Origin: Terriglobia bacterium
GTDB lineage: Bacteria > Acidobacteriota > Terriglobia > Terriglobales > Acidobacteriaceae
DNA length: 64,000 nt
Assembly (NCBI GenBank): GCA_020073465.1
Contig: JAIQFC010000013.1
Location: 1-64,000, forward strand
Direction: 5' to 3'
Under the pieces are notes generated by a model that saw only the letters and a list, made by a program, of their open reading frames with translations, ran no database searches and was not told the DNA's origin. Of the stretch, positions 1 to 7,893 are shown piece after piece. A program made the translations under genes and the position numbers. Positions within the stretch are counted from its first letter, which is position 1. The number at the start of each line of letters is the position of its first letter.

Positions 1-1
1 G

Positions 2-2737
2 CCCGGCGGCCGGCTGCGCGGGGGGAGCGACATTCAATTTGATCTGCGTATCAGCGGCGCGAATGGATCCAACCCAGAGCATGTTGATCTCGCCTCTGGC
101 GGCCCCCGCCAGGTTCAGCCTTATGAGATTCAGTCTCCGCTGGGCGCGGGCGGCATGGGAGAGGTATATCTCGCTCGCGATTCTCGCCTGGCCCGAACGG
201 TTGCCATCAAGGTCCTGCCCGAACACCTGTCTGAGAAAGCCGAGGCCAAGGAGCGTTTCGACCGCGAGGCTCGTGCTATTTCCGGTTTGAGCCATCCCAA
301 CATCTGCCATCTCTACGATGTCGGCCAGCAAGGCGGGATCAGCTACCTCGTCATGGAATACCTGGAGGGCGAAACGCTGGCCGACCGTCTGCGGAAGGGT
401 CCTTTGGCCCCGGAACAGGTCTTGAAATGTGGAATCGAAATCTGCGAAGGCCTCGAAAAAGCCCACAGGAGCGGAGTAATCCATCGTGACCTGAAGCCCG
501 GCAACGTCATGCTGACGAAGAGTGGCGCCAAGCTGATGGACTTCGGTTTGGCGAAACCGGTAATCCCCGCCAACCCACCCAGTTCCGGGTTAACCCAGAC
601 CCTCGCCACGCTGCAGCATCCCCTGACGACGGAAGGCATGGTGGTCGGCACATTTCAGTACATGTCGCCCGAGCAGGTGGAGGGCAGGGAAGCCGACGCA
701 CGCAGCGACATTTTTGCACTCGGCGCGGTGTTGTACGAAATGACGACCGGCAAGCGCGCGTTCGAAGGCAAGACGACGGCTTCGACAATTGCGGCGATTC
801 TGGCGGCCGAGCCACCGCCGATATCAACCGTGCAGCCATTGTCCCCGCTTCCGCTTGAAGCCACGGTGAAGAGTTGTCTGGCGAAAGATCCGGACGAACG
901 CCTGCAAACCGCGCACGACGTCAAACTCCAGCTCAAGTGGATCCAGGAGAGCGGATCGTCCTCCCGGCTGTCCGCCGCCTCTCCCTCTGTGCGCAGGACC
1001 TGGGACCGAGTGGGCTGGCTGGTCGCTGGATTGCTGTTGCTGCTCTTGCTCGGCGGCTCAGCCTGGTGGCTTCGCGGCCGCGAGGCACCATCGGCGATGT
1101 ACTTTAATAGCCCCGTCACCCTCCCCGCCAACGACATCGCACTGTCACCCGACGGGCGGACGCTGGCGATCGTCGCGTATTGGGATCAAACCAGCAAATA
1201 TGTGCTCTGGACCCACCCGGTAGGAGGCCGGAATGCCACCCCTGTGCCGGGAACCGAGGATGCATCGCACCCGTTCTGGTCACCGGACAGCCGCTCCATT
1301 GCGTTTTTTGCTCAGGGGAAGCTTAAGAAAGTTGATCTTTCTTCTGGGGGATCCGCGCAAGTATTGTGCGATGCTCCCCACGGTCGAGGCGGAACCTGGA
1401 GCCGAGAGGGAGTGATTATCTTCGCGCCCAATTTTTACACGGGGTTGTACCGGCTGTCGGTAGCGGGCGGGACGCCAGTGGAAATGACCAAGCCAGATGC
1501 GACTCGCTTCGAATCAAGCCATCGTTGGCCTGTTTTTCTCCCAGACGGGCGCCACTTTCTTTACTTGGCGGCGAATTTCTCGGGACACTTCGAGAATAAC
1601 GAGATTTTTCTGGGCTTGCTGGACTCGAGTGAGAAGCGGCCGATTGTTGCCGCCAGCTCCAACGTCGCCTACGCCGATCCCGGTTACCTGTTGTATATGC
1701 GGGACAATGCTCTGGTGGCACAGAAGTTTGACTCTCGCAGCTACGTGCTGAGTGGAGAAGCACGCACGATCAGTGATGAGGTGCAGTACTTTCCCCAGAC
1801 CGACCTTGCGCTTTTTGGTGTGTCGGGCAAAGCGACTTTGGTTGCGCAATCGGGAAAAGGTGCGGACAAGTACCAGTTGACATGGTTCGACCGAAGTGGA
1901 CGGACGGCGGGTGCCGTCGGAACTCCCGGGGCATTCGCCAATCCAAGCATCTCCCCAGAAGGACGGCGCCTGGCGTTTGAACAGACAGACAGGGACGGCC
2001 GCCATGTTGACCTCTGGATCCATGAGCTGGCGAACAAGGCGACGACACGGCTGACATTCGGCCCCGGGCTAAACGAGATTCCCATCTGGAGTCCGGACGG
2101 CAAGCGAATCGTGTATGGCACGCAGACAAAGCTCATCTTCAACCTGCGCCAGAAGAATGCAGATGGGTCGGGGTCGGAGCAGGAGATGGCCGACTTGGGT
2201 GGTCAGGAGCAAGGTCCTTGGGACTGGTCGCGCGACGGTAAGTATGTCCTCGTGCGGAAAGACACCGAACTGTGGTACCTGTCTGCGCCGGATTTCCAGG
2301 CCAAGCCGTTCCTGCAGCCGAAGTGGAGCGTGCGCAATGCGCAGTTCTCGCCGGATGGGAAATGGGTGGCGTATTCCTCGAATGAGACTGGAAGCTGGGA
2401 AGTGTACGTTTCGCCCTTTCCCGGTGCGAGCAGCAAGTGGCAGGTGTCCCGAGGTGGAGGAGAACCGCGATGGCGGCGGGACGGCAAGGAGCTCTTCTAT
2501 TTATCTGCTGAAGGGAAAATGATGGCCGTGCCGGTGAGATTGGCAACCAGCTTCGAGGCTGGCCCGCCCGTGGTGCTGTTTCAGACGCACATGCGACAGC
2601 CAATTTCTGCGCAGGACCTGTTTTCCTACGATGTCACTGCCGATGGCCAGAGGTTTCTGGTCAACACCAAGGTGGAGGAGCCCAATGCCGCGCCTCTGTC
2701 GGTCATCCTGAACTGGTCCGCGGAGATGGAAAAGTAG
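2..2737 (+). CDS. Serine/threonine protein kinase with C-terminal TolB/WD40-like propeller (5' end not resolved)
   Basis: PknB-type transmembrane kinase. The glycine loop (LGAGGMGEVY) is encoded near 140-167, the catalytic HRDLKPGN near 484-505 and DFG near 540. A hydrophobic segment around 1012-1066 would span the membrane. The remainder carries repeated FWSPDSR/IWSPDGK/FSPDGKW motifs of a PD40/TolB-like beta-propeller, probably an extracytoplasmic sensor. The frame is open to the left edge and contains no ATG, GTG or TTG before the ATG at 155, which lies inside the glycine loop and cannot be the true start. Either the start is outside the window, or an indel just after the out-of-frame ATG at 81 has separated it from the gene. 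It converges on the isocitrate dehydrogenase gene with 13 bp between the stops. The kinase substrate is unknown. Confidence 0.9.
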   Translation, partial: PGGRLRGGSDIQFDLRISGANGSNPEHVDLASGGPRQVQPYEIQSPLGAGGMGEVYLARDSRLARTVAIKVLPEHLSEKAEAKERFDREARAISGLSHPNICHLYDVGQQGGISYLVMEYLEGETLADRLRKGPLAPEQVLKCGIEICEGLEKAHRSGVIHRDLKPGNVMLTKSGAKLMDFGLAKPVIPANPPSSGLTQTLATLQHPLTTEGMVVGTFQYMSPEQVEGREADARSDIFALGAVLYEMTTGKRAFEGKTTASTIAAILAAEPPPISTVQPLSPLPLEATVKSCLAKDPDERLQTAHDVKLQLKWIQESGSSSRLSAASPSVRRTWDRVGWLVAGLLLLLLLGGSAWWLRGREAPSAMYFNSPVTLPANDIALSPDGRTLAIVAYWDQTSKYVLWTHPVGGRNATPVPGTEDASHPFWSPDSRSIAFFAQGKLKKVDLSSGGSAQVLCDAPHGRGGTWSREGVIIFAPNFYTGLYRLSVAGGTPVEMTKPDATRFESSHRWPVFLPDGRHFLYLAANFSGHFENNEIFLGLLDSSEKRPIVAASSNVAYADPGYLLYMRDNALVAQKFDSRSYVLSGEARTISDEVQYFPQTDLALFGVSGKATLVAQSGKGADKYQLTWFDRSGRTAGAVGTPGAFANPSISPEGRRLAFEQTDRDGRHVDLWIHELANKATTRLTFGPGLNEIPIWSPDGKRIVYGTQTKLIFNLRQKNADGSGSEQEMADLGGQEQGPWDWSRDGKYVLVRKDTELWYLSAPDFQAKPFLQPKWSVRNAQFSPDGKWVAYSSNETGSWEVYVSPFPGASSKWQVSRGGGEPRWRRDGKELFYLSAEGKMMAVPVRLATSFEAGPPVVLFQTHMRQPISAQDLFSYDVTADGQRFLVNTKVEEPNAAPLSVILNWSAEMEK

Positions 2738-2750
2738 CAAGGAGAAGGCT

Positions 2751-3791
2751 TCACGACCGGGACAACTGGGCGGAGGACGGCGCGGCCGCTCGTTCCATCT
2801 CCTCAATCACAGCGTCGGCAAACTCGGAGGTCCCCGCCTTCCCGCCAATATCGCGCGTCAGTTTCTCGTGATGGCGATACACGCGCTCCAGCGCATTCCG
2901 AATCATCGTAGAGGCTTCATGCTCTCCAAGATGGCGCACCATCAGCAGCGCCGACCGCAATAGCGCTGTCGGATTAGCCAGGTTCTTTCCCGCAATGTCC
3001 GGAGCCGACCCGTGCACCGCTTCAAAGATCGCGCATTCGTCCCCGAGGTTCGCGCTGGGCACAAACCCCAACCCGCCCACAAACGCCGCGCACAAGTCGG
3101 AAATAATGTCGCCGTACAGATTCTCCATCACCAGCATGTCGTACTGGTAGGGATTCATCACCAGCTGCATGCAGGTGTTGTCGACGATGTGCTCGCCGTA
3201 GGTGATCTCCGGGAAGTCTTTGGCCACGCCACGGCAACACCGCAGGAAGAGCCCGTCCGACAGCTTCATAATGTTTGCCTTGTGGATGGCGTGAATCTTC
3301 TTACGCTGGTTCTTGCGGGCGTATTCGAAGGCGAACTTGGCAATACGCGTCGAAGCCTTTTCGGTGATGATCTTCAGGCTCTCGATTACTCCTGGGACGA
3401 CTTCGTGTTCCAGGCCGGAGTAGAGACTCTCGGTATTCTCCCGGACGATGATCAAGTCGACGTCTGGGTAGCGGGTGGGAATGTGCGGCAGATTGCGGAT
3501 CGGCCGAAAGTTCGCGTAAAGATCGAACTTCTTGCGCAGCGCCACGTTGATGCTGGCAAAGCCGCCGCCCACGGGCGTAGTCACGGGTCCCTTCAGCGCC
3601 ACCCGCGTGCGCTCGATCGACTCAATCACTTCCTTGGGGATGTATTCGCCTGATTTTTCGTACGCCTCGGCCCCGACGGCGAACGTTTCCCACTCAAACT
3701 TCACCCCGGTCGCGTCCAGGATGCGCACGGTGGCCTTCGTCACTTCCGGCCCGATGCCGTCCCCCGGAATCAGCGTTACCGTATGCCCCAT
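2751..3791 (-). CDS. icd: NAD-dependent isocitrate dehydrogenase (isocitrate/isopropylmalate dehydrogenase family)
   Basis: A 346-residue cytoplasmic TCA-cycle enzyme that oxidatively decarboxylates isocitrate to 2-oxoglutarate. The N-terminus has the family motif IPGDGIGPEV. The segment IVRENTESLYSGLEHEVVPG resembles the NAD-dependent, mitochondrial-IDH3-like branch more than LeuB. The substrate and metal region NLYGDIISDLCAAFVGG and the cofactor region EAVHGSAPDIAGKNLANPTA are both present. The length is usual for the family. The ATG at 3791 opens directly into the conserved beta strand. Isopropylmalate or homoisocitrate dehydrogenase activity is the alternative, and cofactor preference cannot be settled by eye. 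It is followed on the same strand side by nrdR, about 85 bp away, transcribed in the same direction. Confidence 0.88.
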   Translation of the reverse strand: MGHTVTLIPGDGIGPEVTKATVRILDATGVKFEWETFAVGAEAYEKSGEYIPKEVIESIERTRVALKGPVTTPVGGGFASINVALRKKFDLYANFRPIRNLPHIPTRYPDVDLIIVRENTESLYSGLEHEVVPGVIESLKIITEKASTRIAKFAFEYARKNQRKKIHAIHKANIMKLSDGLFLRCCRGVAKDFPEITYGEHIVDNTCMQLVMNPYQYDMLVMENLYGDIISDLCAAFVGGLGFVPSANLGDECAIFEAVHGSAPDIAGKNLANPTALLRSALLMVRHLGEHEASTMIRNALERVYRHHEKLTRDIGGKAGTSEFADAVIEEMERAAAPSSAQLSRS

Positions 3792-3875
3792 AGAACCCTA
3801 TATACCTCAGCGATCTCTGCGATTTTTTGCGTTTCGCTTCGCCGGCCGCCCCAACCCAGGGAAGCAGCCCGGAAG

Positions 3876-4370
3876 CTATCCTTTTACCGTGGTCTTTCCT
3901 TTGGCTTCCAGCGTTTCCTTCGCCTTCACCAGGTCCTTCAATTCATCCATGAACTCTTTCACGTCCTTGAAGTCCAGATAGACTGACGCGAAACGCACGT
4001 ACGCGACCTTGTCGTAGCGTCGCAGGCGGTTCATGATCAACTCGCCGACTTCGCTGGTTTTGCGCTCCCGCTCCGGCGATTCGATCACGAACGACTCCGC
4101 CTCGTTCACAATCTGTTCCAGCTTGCTGATCGGTACGGGACGCTTCTCGCATGCCCGCAGCAAGCCATTCAGCACCTTTTGCCGGTCGAACTTCTCCCGG
4201 CGCCCGTCCTTTTTCACGACCATGTAAGGGATTTCGTCGATGCGCTCGTAGGTGGTGAAGCGCTTTCCACACTTCAGGCATTCGCGCCGCCGGCGGATCG
4301 ACTCCGCCTCTTTGCTCTCGCGCGAGTCGACCACCTTGTCATTGGCAAATCCGCAAAAAGGACATTTCAT
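3876..4370 (-). CDS. nrdR: Transcriptional repressor NrdR
   Basis: A 164-residue regulator that represses ribonucleotide reductase genes in response to ATP/dATP. The N-terminal zinc ribbon is seen as CPFCG (residues 3-7) and CLKCGKRFTTYE (about 31-42). The ATP-cone follows from about residue 49 (VVKKDGRREKFDRQKVLNGL) to about 140. The C-terminal tail is lysine-rich and lacks known motifs. The length is typical (150-170). No ribonucleotide reductase gene is in the window. The ~490 bp upstream hold a repeat remnant and several GC-rich hairpins rather than a recognisable NrdR box. Confidence 0.95.
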   Translation of the reverse strand: MKCPFCGFANDKVVDSRESKEAESIRRRRECLKCGKRFTTYERIDEIPYMVVKKDGRREKFDRQKVLNGLLRACEKRPVPISKLEQIVNEAESFVIESPERERKTSEVGELIMNRLRRYDKVAYVRFASVYLDFKDVKEFMDELKDLVKAKETLEAKGKTTVKG

Positions 4371-4423
4371 GGCGCAGTCTTAACTGTGTCCTCGATCCAA
4401 TCCTCCGCTCACGCGCCCGCCCT

Positions 4424-4472
4424 TTGTCATTCCGACAGGCGAGCGCAACGCAGCGAGGAGGAATCTGCTGTC
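4424..4472. repeat. Dispersed repeat remnant (TGTCATTC family)
   Basis: TTTGTCATTCCGACAGGCGA begins a degenerate single-arm copy of the TGTCATCCTGAGCGAAG repeat, seen in better form near 34.7, 35.9 and 36.4 kb. It lies in the gap upstream of nrdR. Confidence 0.5.
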
Positions 4473-4588
4473 CTGGACGATAACCTGAAATTGTAGCAGT
4501 GAACGACCGCCGGAAGTTCCCGTGAGCCATCAGACCAGTGCCAAAGCAAGCACCCGCGTGCGAGAAAATGCGTCCCCAAACGCAAAAC

Positions 4589-4625
4589 GGCGCTCACACC
4601 CCCTGCGGTGTAAGCGCCCGTTTTT
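4589..4625. terminator. Strong hairpin with T-tract in the nrdR/TonB-receptor gap
   Basis: GGCGCTCACACC (4589-4600) pairs with GGTGTAAGCGCC (4607-4618) with one mismatch. CGTTTTT follows on the + strand and a looser T-rich run on the - strand, so it could terminate in either direction. No + strand gene lies directly upstream, so it may bound a small RNA or insulate the divergent genes. Two more GC-rich hairpins lie nearby (CCCTCC...GGAGGG near 4634-4652 and GGACCCC...GGGGGGCC near 4678-4697). Confidence 0.45.
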
Positions 4626-4746
4626 CCCCATTCCCTCCCGGTGACGGAGGGCGTGAAGGTCTCGATCTCGCCGCCCGGGACCCCTTCCGGGGGGCCTGAG
4701 GCTGTCTCGGATCTGCCCCTGATACTGCCCGACTCATCCCCCTCAC

Positions 4747-4775
4747 TTGTCAAGAGCATGTCTGAAATTTGTAAA
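4747..4775 (+). promoter_or_regulatory. Candidate sigma70 promoter for the TonB-type receptor
   Basis: TTGTCA (4747-4752), a 17-bp spacer and TGTAAA (4770-4775) make a good vegetative promoter about 85 bp before the GTG start of the receptor gene. Confidence 0.5.
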
Positions 4776-4860
4776 AACTCCGCGCCTGCTAAACCACTGG
4801 TAACCCTGGTTTCTCCCCCCAAGCTGGTAGCATGAAAGGCTCTCCCCCAAACTACCGGTC

Positions 4861-7203
4861 GTGCGCCCAATTGTTCACCTTGCGTTGCTGCTGTCGGCGC
4901 TGCCCTTGCTGGGGCAGAGCAACAGCGGAGAACTCCGCCTCAAGGTCACCGATCCCGCTGGACTATCCCTCAAGGCGACGGTTGAACTTTCCAGCGACAG
5001 CACACAGTTCCGCCGCGTCTACCAGACCGACGATGCCGGCATACTCGCCGCCCGCAATCTCCCCTTCGGCCTCTATCGCCTGCATGTTGAGCACGAGGGG
5101 TTTTCCAGTTACGAGGGGCTGCTCGAAATCCGCTCTGCCCTTCCCACCGACTACCTGATCAGGCTCAGCGTTGCGGCCATGAGCACAGCCATCAATGTCA
5201 CCGCCGAACGCACTCTTCTGGATCCGGACCGCACCTCCACCATCAACCGCATTGACTCCCGCGCCATCGCCGACCGCACCTCCGCGCTCCCCGGGCGCTC
5301 CCTCCCCGACCTGGTGAACTCCCAGCCTGGATGGGTGTACGAAGGCAGCGCCGTCCTGCACCCTCGCGGTTCCGAATACCAGACCCAGTTCGTGGTTGAC
5401 GGAGTCCCCCTGACCGACAACCGCGCGCCCAGCAACGGTCCCGAAATCGAAGCCGACGACGTCGAATCCCTTACGGTCTACACTGCCGGGATCCCCGCCG
5501 AATATGGAAGAAAGATGGGAGGCGTCGTCGAAGTCGACACCACGAAAGACGACCGCGCAGGCCTTCACGGAAAAGCCGCGCTCTCCGGCGGCAGCTTCGG
5601 CACCGCGAGTGCCTATCTGCTCGGCCAGTACGGATGGGGAAAGAACGTGCTGGGACTGAGCGCCGACGGCGCCCTTACCGATCGTTACTTGAATCCACCT
5701 GTCACCGGAAACTACACCAACACTGCCACCACCTCTGACTTTGCGGCCCGCTACGACCGCGACTTCTCGAATCATGACCGGCTCGGCATTTCCCTCCGCC
5801 GCGAACTTTCCAAATTCCTCGTGCCCAACGAGCAGATCCAGGAAGCCGCTGGACAACGCCAGCATCGCGACGTTTTCGAGACTCTCGGAATCCTTTCCTA
5901 CCAGCACATTTTCTCCGAGAGCTTGCTCGCCGACCTCCGCTTCATGGTGCGCAGCGACACCGACGCGCTCAGTTCCAGTCCGCAATCCACTCCCATCGTC
6001 GCCTTTCAGGATCGCGGATTCCGAGAGCAGTACCTGAAGGGAACTGCTTCCTATCATCGTGGCCGCCACGAATTCAAAGCCGGATTCGAAGCCGATTTCA
6101 CCCACCTGCGCGAAGGTTTTGACGATGTCATCACCTGCCAGCCCGAGTTTGATCCCTTTTGCCCCTTCGACCCCGGCACTCCGGCTGCGTTCACCTTCTC
6201 CGGCAGCGGCCTCGATCTCGAACAGTCCGCTTTCATTCAGGATCTGATCCGCCTGGGCAAATGGACCGTCAGCGCTGGCCTGCGCTGGGATCACTATCAG
6301 CTTCGCGTCAACCAGAACGCCGTCAGCCCGCGCCTGGGAGTCGCCCGCTTCTTTCCCGCCGTGAACATGGTGCTTCATGCCTCTTACGATCGGGTTTTTC
6401 AGACACCGGCGTTCGAAAACATTCTGCTGGCCAGTTCACCAGCCGTAACCTCGCTGGACCCGCTCGTCCTGCGTCTCCCGGTGGAACCGTCCCACGGGAA
6501 CTACTACGAAGTGGGAGTCACCAAGGCCTTCGCCGACAAACTCAAGATCGATGTGAACGTCTTCGGCCGCGACGTCAACAACTTCGCCGACGACGATCAA
6601 CTCCTCAACACCTCCGTCAGCTTCCCCATCGCCTTCCGCAAGGCCCGAATCTACGGAGCCGAATCCAAACTCGAACTCCCGCAATGGCGCCGCTTCTCCG
6701 GATTCCTCAGCTACTCCTACATTGTCGGCAGCGTCTATTTGCCGGTCACCGGAGGATTCTTTCTTGGCAGCGATGCCACGACCGCGCTAAGCCAAACCAA
6801 TGGCCGCTTCTGGGATTCGCAAGACCAGCGCAACACGCTACACGGCCGCCTCCGTTACCAACTGACCAGCCGTGCATGGATTGCTCTGAGCGGCGAATAC
6901 GGCTCCGGACTACCGATCGCGGTGGAAAACACACCTCAGGAAATCCAGAAAGACACTGCTCAATATGGGCAGGCGATCGTCGACCGCGTGAATTTCGCCC
7001 GCGGCCGGGTGAAGCCCTCTTTATCCCTGGATGCTTCTGCCGGCGCCGATCTCTGGCAGCACGATCAGAAATCGATACGCCTGCAGGGCGCTGTTCAGAA
7101 CTTCAACAATCGCTTGAACCTGATCGACTTCGCCGGCCTGTTCTCCGGCAATGCGGTCGCTCCGCCGCGAAGCTACTCCCTCCGCCTGCAAACCACGTTT
7201 TAG
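4861..7203 (+). CDS. TonB-dependent receptor with N-terminal carboxypeptidase-regulatory-like domain
   Basis: A 780-residue outer-membrane receptor. A signal peptide (MRPIVHLALLLSALPLLGQ) is followed by a carboxypeptidase-regulatory-like beta-sandwich (about residues 22-105). A plug domain comes next, with conserved PRGSEYQTQFVVDGVPLTDN (about 160-180) and AGIPAEYGRKMGGVVEV (about 210-225). The rest is a long beta-barrel ending in LRLQTTF with a terminal Phe, the usual outer-membrane insertion signal. This domain order is typical of acidobacterial TonB/OmpA-type transporters, which often handle large polymers or siderophores. The ligand here is unknown. The start is a GTG at 4861 because no in-frame ATG precedes the signal peptide. 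The ribosome binding site is weak. Confidence 0.88.
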   Translation: MRPIVHLALLLSALPLLGQSNSGELRLKVTDPAGLSLKATVELSSDSTQFRRVYQTDDAGILAARNLPFGLYRLHVEHEGFSSYEGLLEIRSALPTDYLIRLSVAAMSTAINVTAERTLLDPDRTSTINRIDSRAIADRTSALPGRSLPDLVNSQPGWVYEGSAVLHPRGSEYQTQFVVDGVPLTDNRAPSNGPEIEADDVESLTVYTAGIPAEYGRKMGGVVEVDTTKDDRAGLHGKAALSGGSFGTASAYLLGQYGWGKNVLGLSADGALTDRYLNPPVTGNYTNTATTSDFAARYDRDFSNHDRLGISLRRELSKFLVPNEQIQEAAGQRQHRDVFETLGILSYQHIFSESLLADLRFMVRSDTDALSSSPQSTPIVAFQDRGFREQYLKGTASYHRGRHEFKAGFEADFTHLREGFDDVITCQPEFDPFCPFDPGTPAAFTFSGSGLDLEQSAFIQDLIRLGKWTVSAGLRWDHYQLRVNQNAVSPRLGVARFFPAVNMVLHASYDRVFQTPAFENILLASSPAVTSLDPLVLRLPVEPSHGNYYEVGVTKAFADKLKIDVNVFGRDVNNFADDDQLLNTSVSFPIAFRKARIYGAESKLELPQWRRFSGFLSYSYIVGSVYLPVTGGFFLGSDATTALSQTNGRFWDSQDQRNTLHGRLRYQLTSRAWIALSGEYGSGLPIAVENTPQEIQKDTAQYGQAIVDRVNFARGRVKPSLSLDASAGADLWQHDQKSIRLQGAVQNFNNRLNLIDFAGLFSGNAVAPPRSYSLRLQTTF

Positions 7204-7289
7204 GCGGATAATCCTCCCGTGACTTTTCCCCAGAGAAAGGGGATGATTTACACCCCGGTGCATCCGACCATCTCTTGGAGGACAGAGCA

Positions 7290-7880
7290 ATGCCGGCCGA
7301 AAACGTCTTCACATGGCAGAACGCGGTAGTAGCAATCCTCGGCCCCGTGGCCGGGTATGCGGGGACTCTGGCAAAGAGCTGGATCGAACAAAGTAACGTT
7401 CGAGCCAGGCAGACCAGTTTGTGCGAGGAGGCGGACCGGCTTATCAAATTTCATGCGACGCTGGCGGAAGCTGCAGTACCGTCACCCAAAGTGCAGAGCG
7501 CCCAAGTGGCGGTCGTAAGCCAGTTGGATCGAGTTCTCGAAAAGCTCTCGCAATCGCTGACTGAGCCTTTAGGTTCAGCGGGACACGTGCGCTCCACCGC
7601 GATCGTCAGATTGGAGAATTGGCTGCTGCTCTACCGGCCGCTCGGATTCTGGTCCGCAGTGCTGCATTCGCTGTTCTTCATGATGATCCCTGTGTGGTTC
7701 CTCTTCTTCTATTTTGGATTTGTGAACGATCTCAGAACGCACGCCCCCGACACGGGCATCAGTGTGCTGGTGTTGGTTATTTTTTTGATTCCGGTCGTGC
7801 TGTGCAATTACGTGGCGCGCAAAGTGGATGCGTGGTCGCGACGGCGTCGCGAAGCGGCGCAGCAGGCGCTGCCCAGGTAG
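7290..7880 (+). CDS. Small membrane protein of unknown function
   Basis: A 196-residue protein I do not recognise. It has one N-terminal hydrophobic stretch (about residues 8-25), then a charged helical stretch with heptad-like leucines (about 30-95), suggesting a coiled coil. Two strong transmembrane segments (about 115-140 and 153-175) and a basic tail follow. The ATG at 7290 is chosen over the upstream in-frame TTG because GGAGG (7277-7281) sits at normal spacing before it. It converges on metH with 13 bp between stops. Confidence 0.6.
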   Translation: MPAENVFTWQNAVVAILGPVAGYAGTLAKSWIEQSNVRARQTSLCEEADRLIKFHATLAEAAVPSPKVQSAQVAVVSQLDRVLEKLSQSLTEPLGSAGHVRSTAIVRLENWLLLYRPLGFWSAVLHSLFFMMIPVWFLFFYFGFVNDLRTHAPDTGISVLVLVIFLIPVVLCNYVARKVDAWSRRRREAAQQALPR

Positions 7881-7893
7881 TGGCTATCCGGAG

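Noticed and set aside
4538-4760. Cobalamin riboswitch, 6S RNA, SRP RNA or RNase P RNA in the nrdR gap
   Set aside because: None of the conserved core sequences of these RNAs was found. Only generic GC-rich hairpins are present.
4963-6378. Long open frame antisense to the TonB-type receptor gene
   Set aside because: Glycine/valine-rich translation with no motif, fully overlapped by a receptor gene with clear signal peptide, plug and C-terminal Phe. It follows from GC-biased codon use on the other strand.
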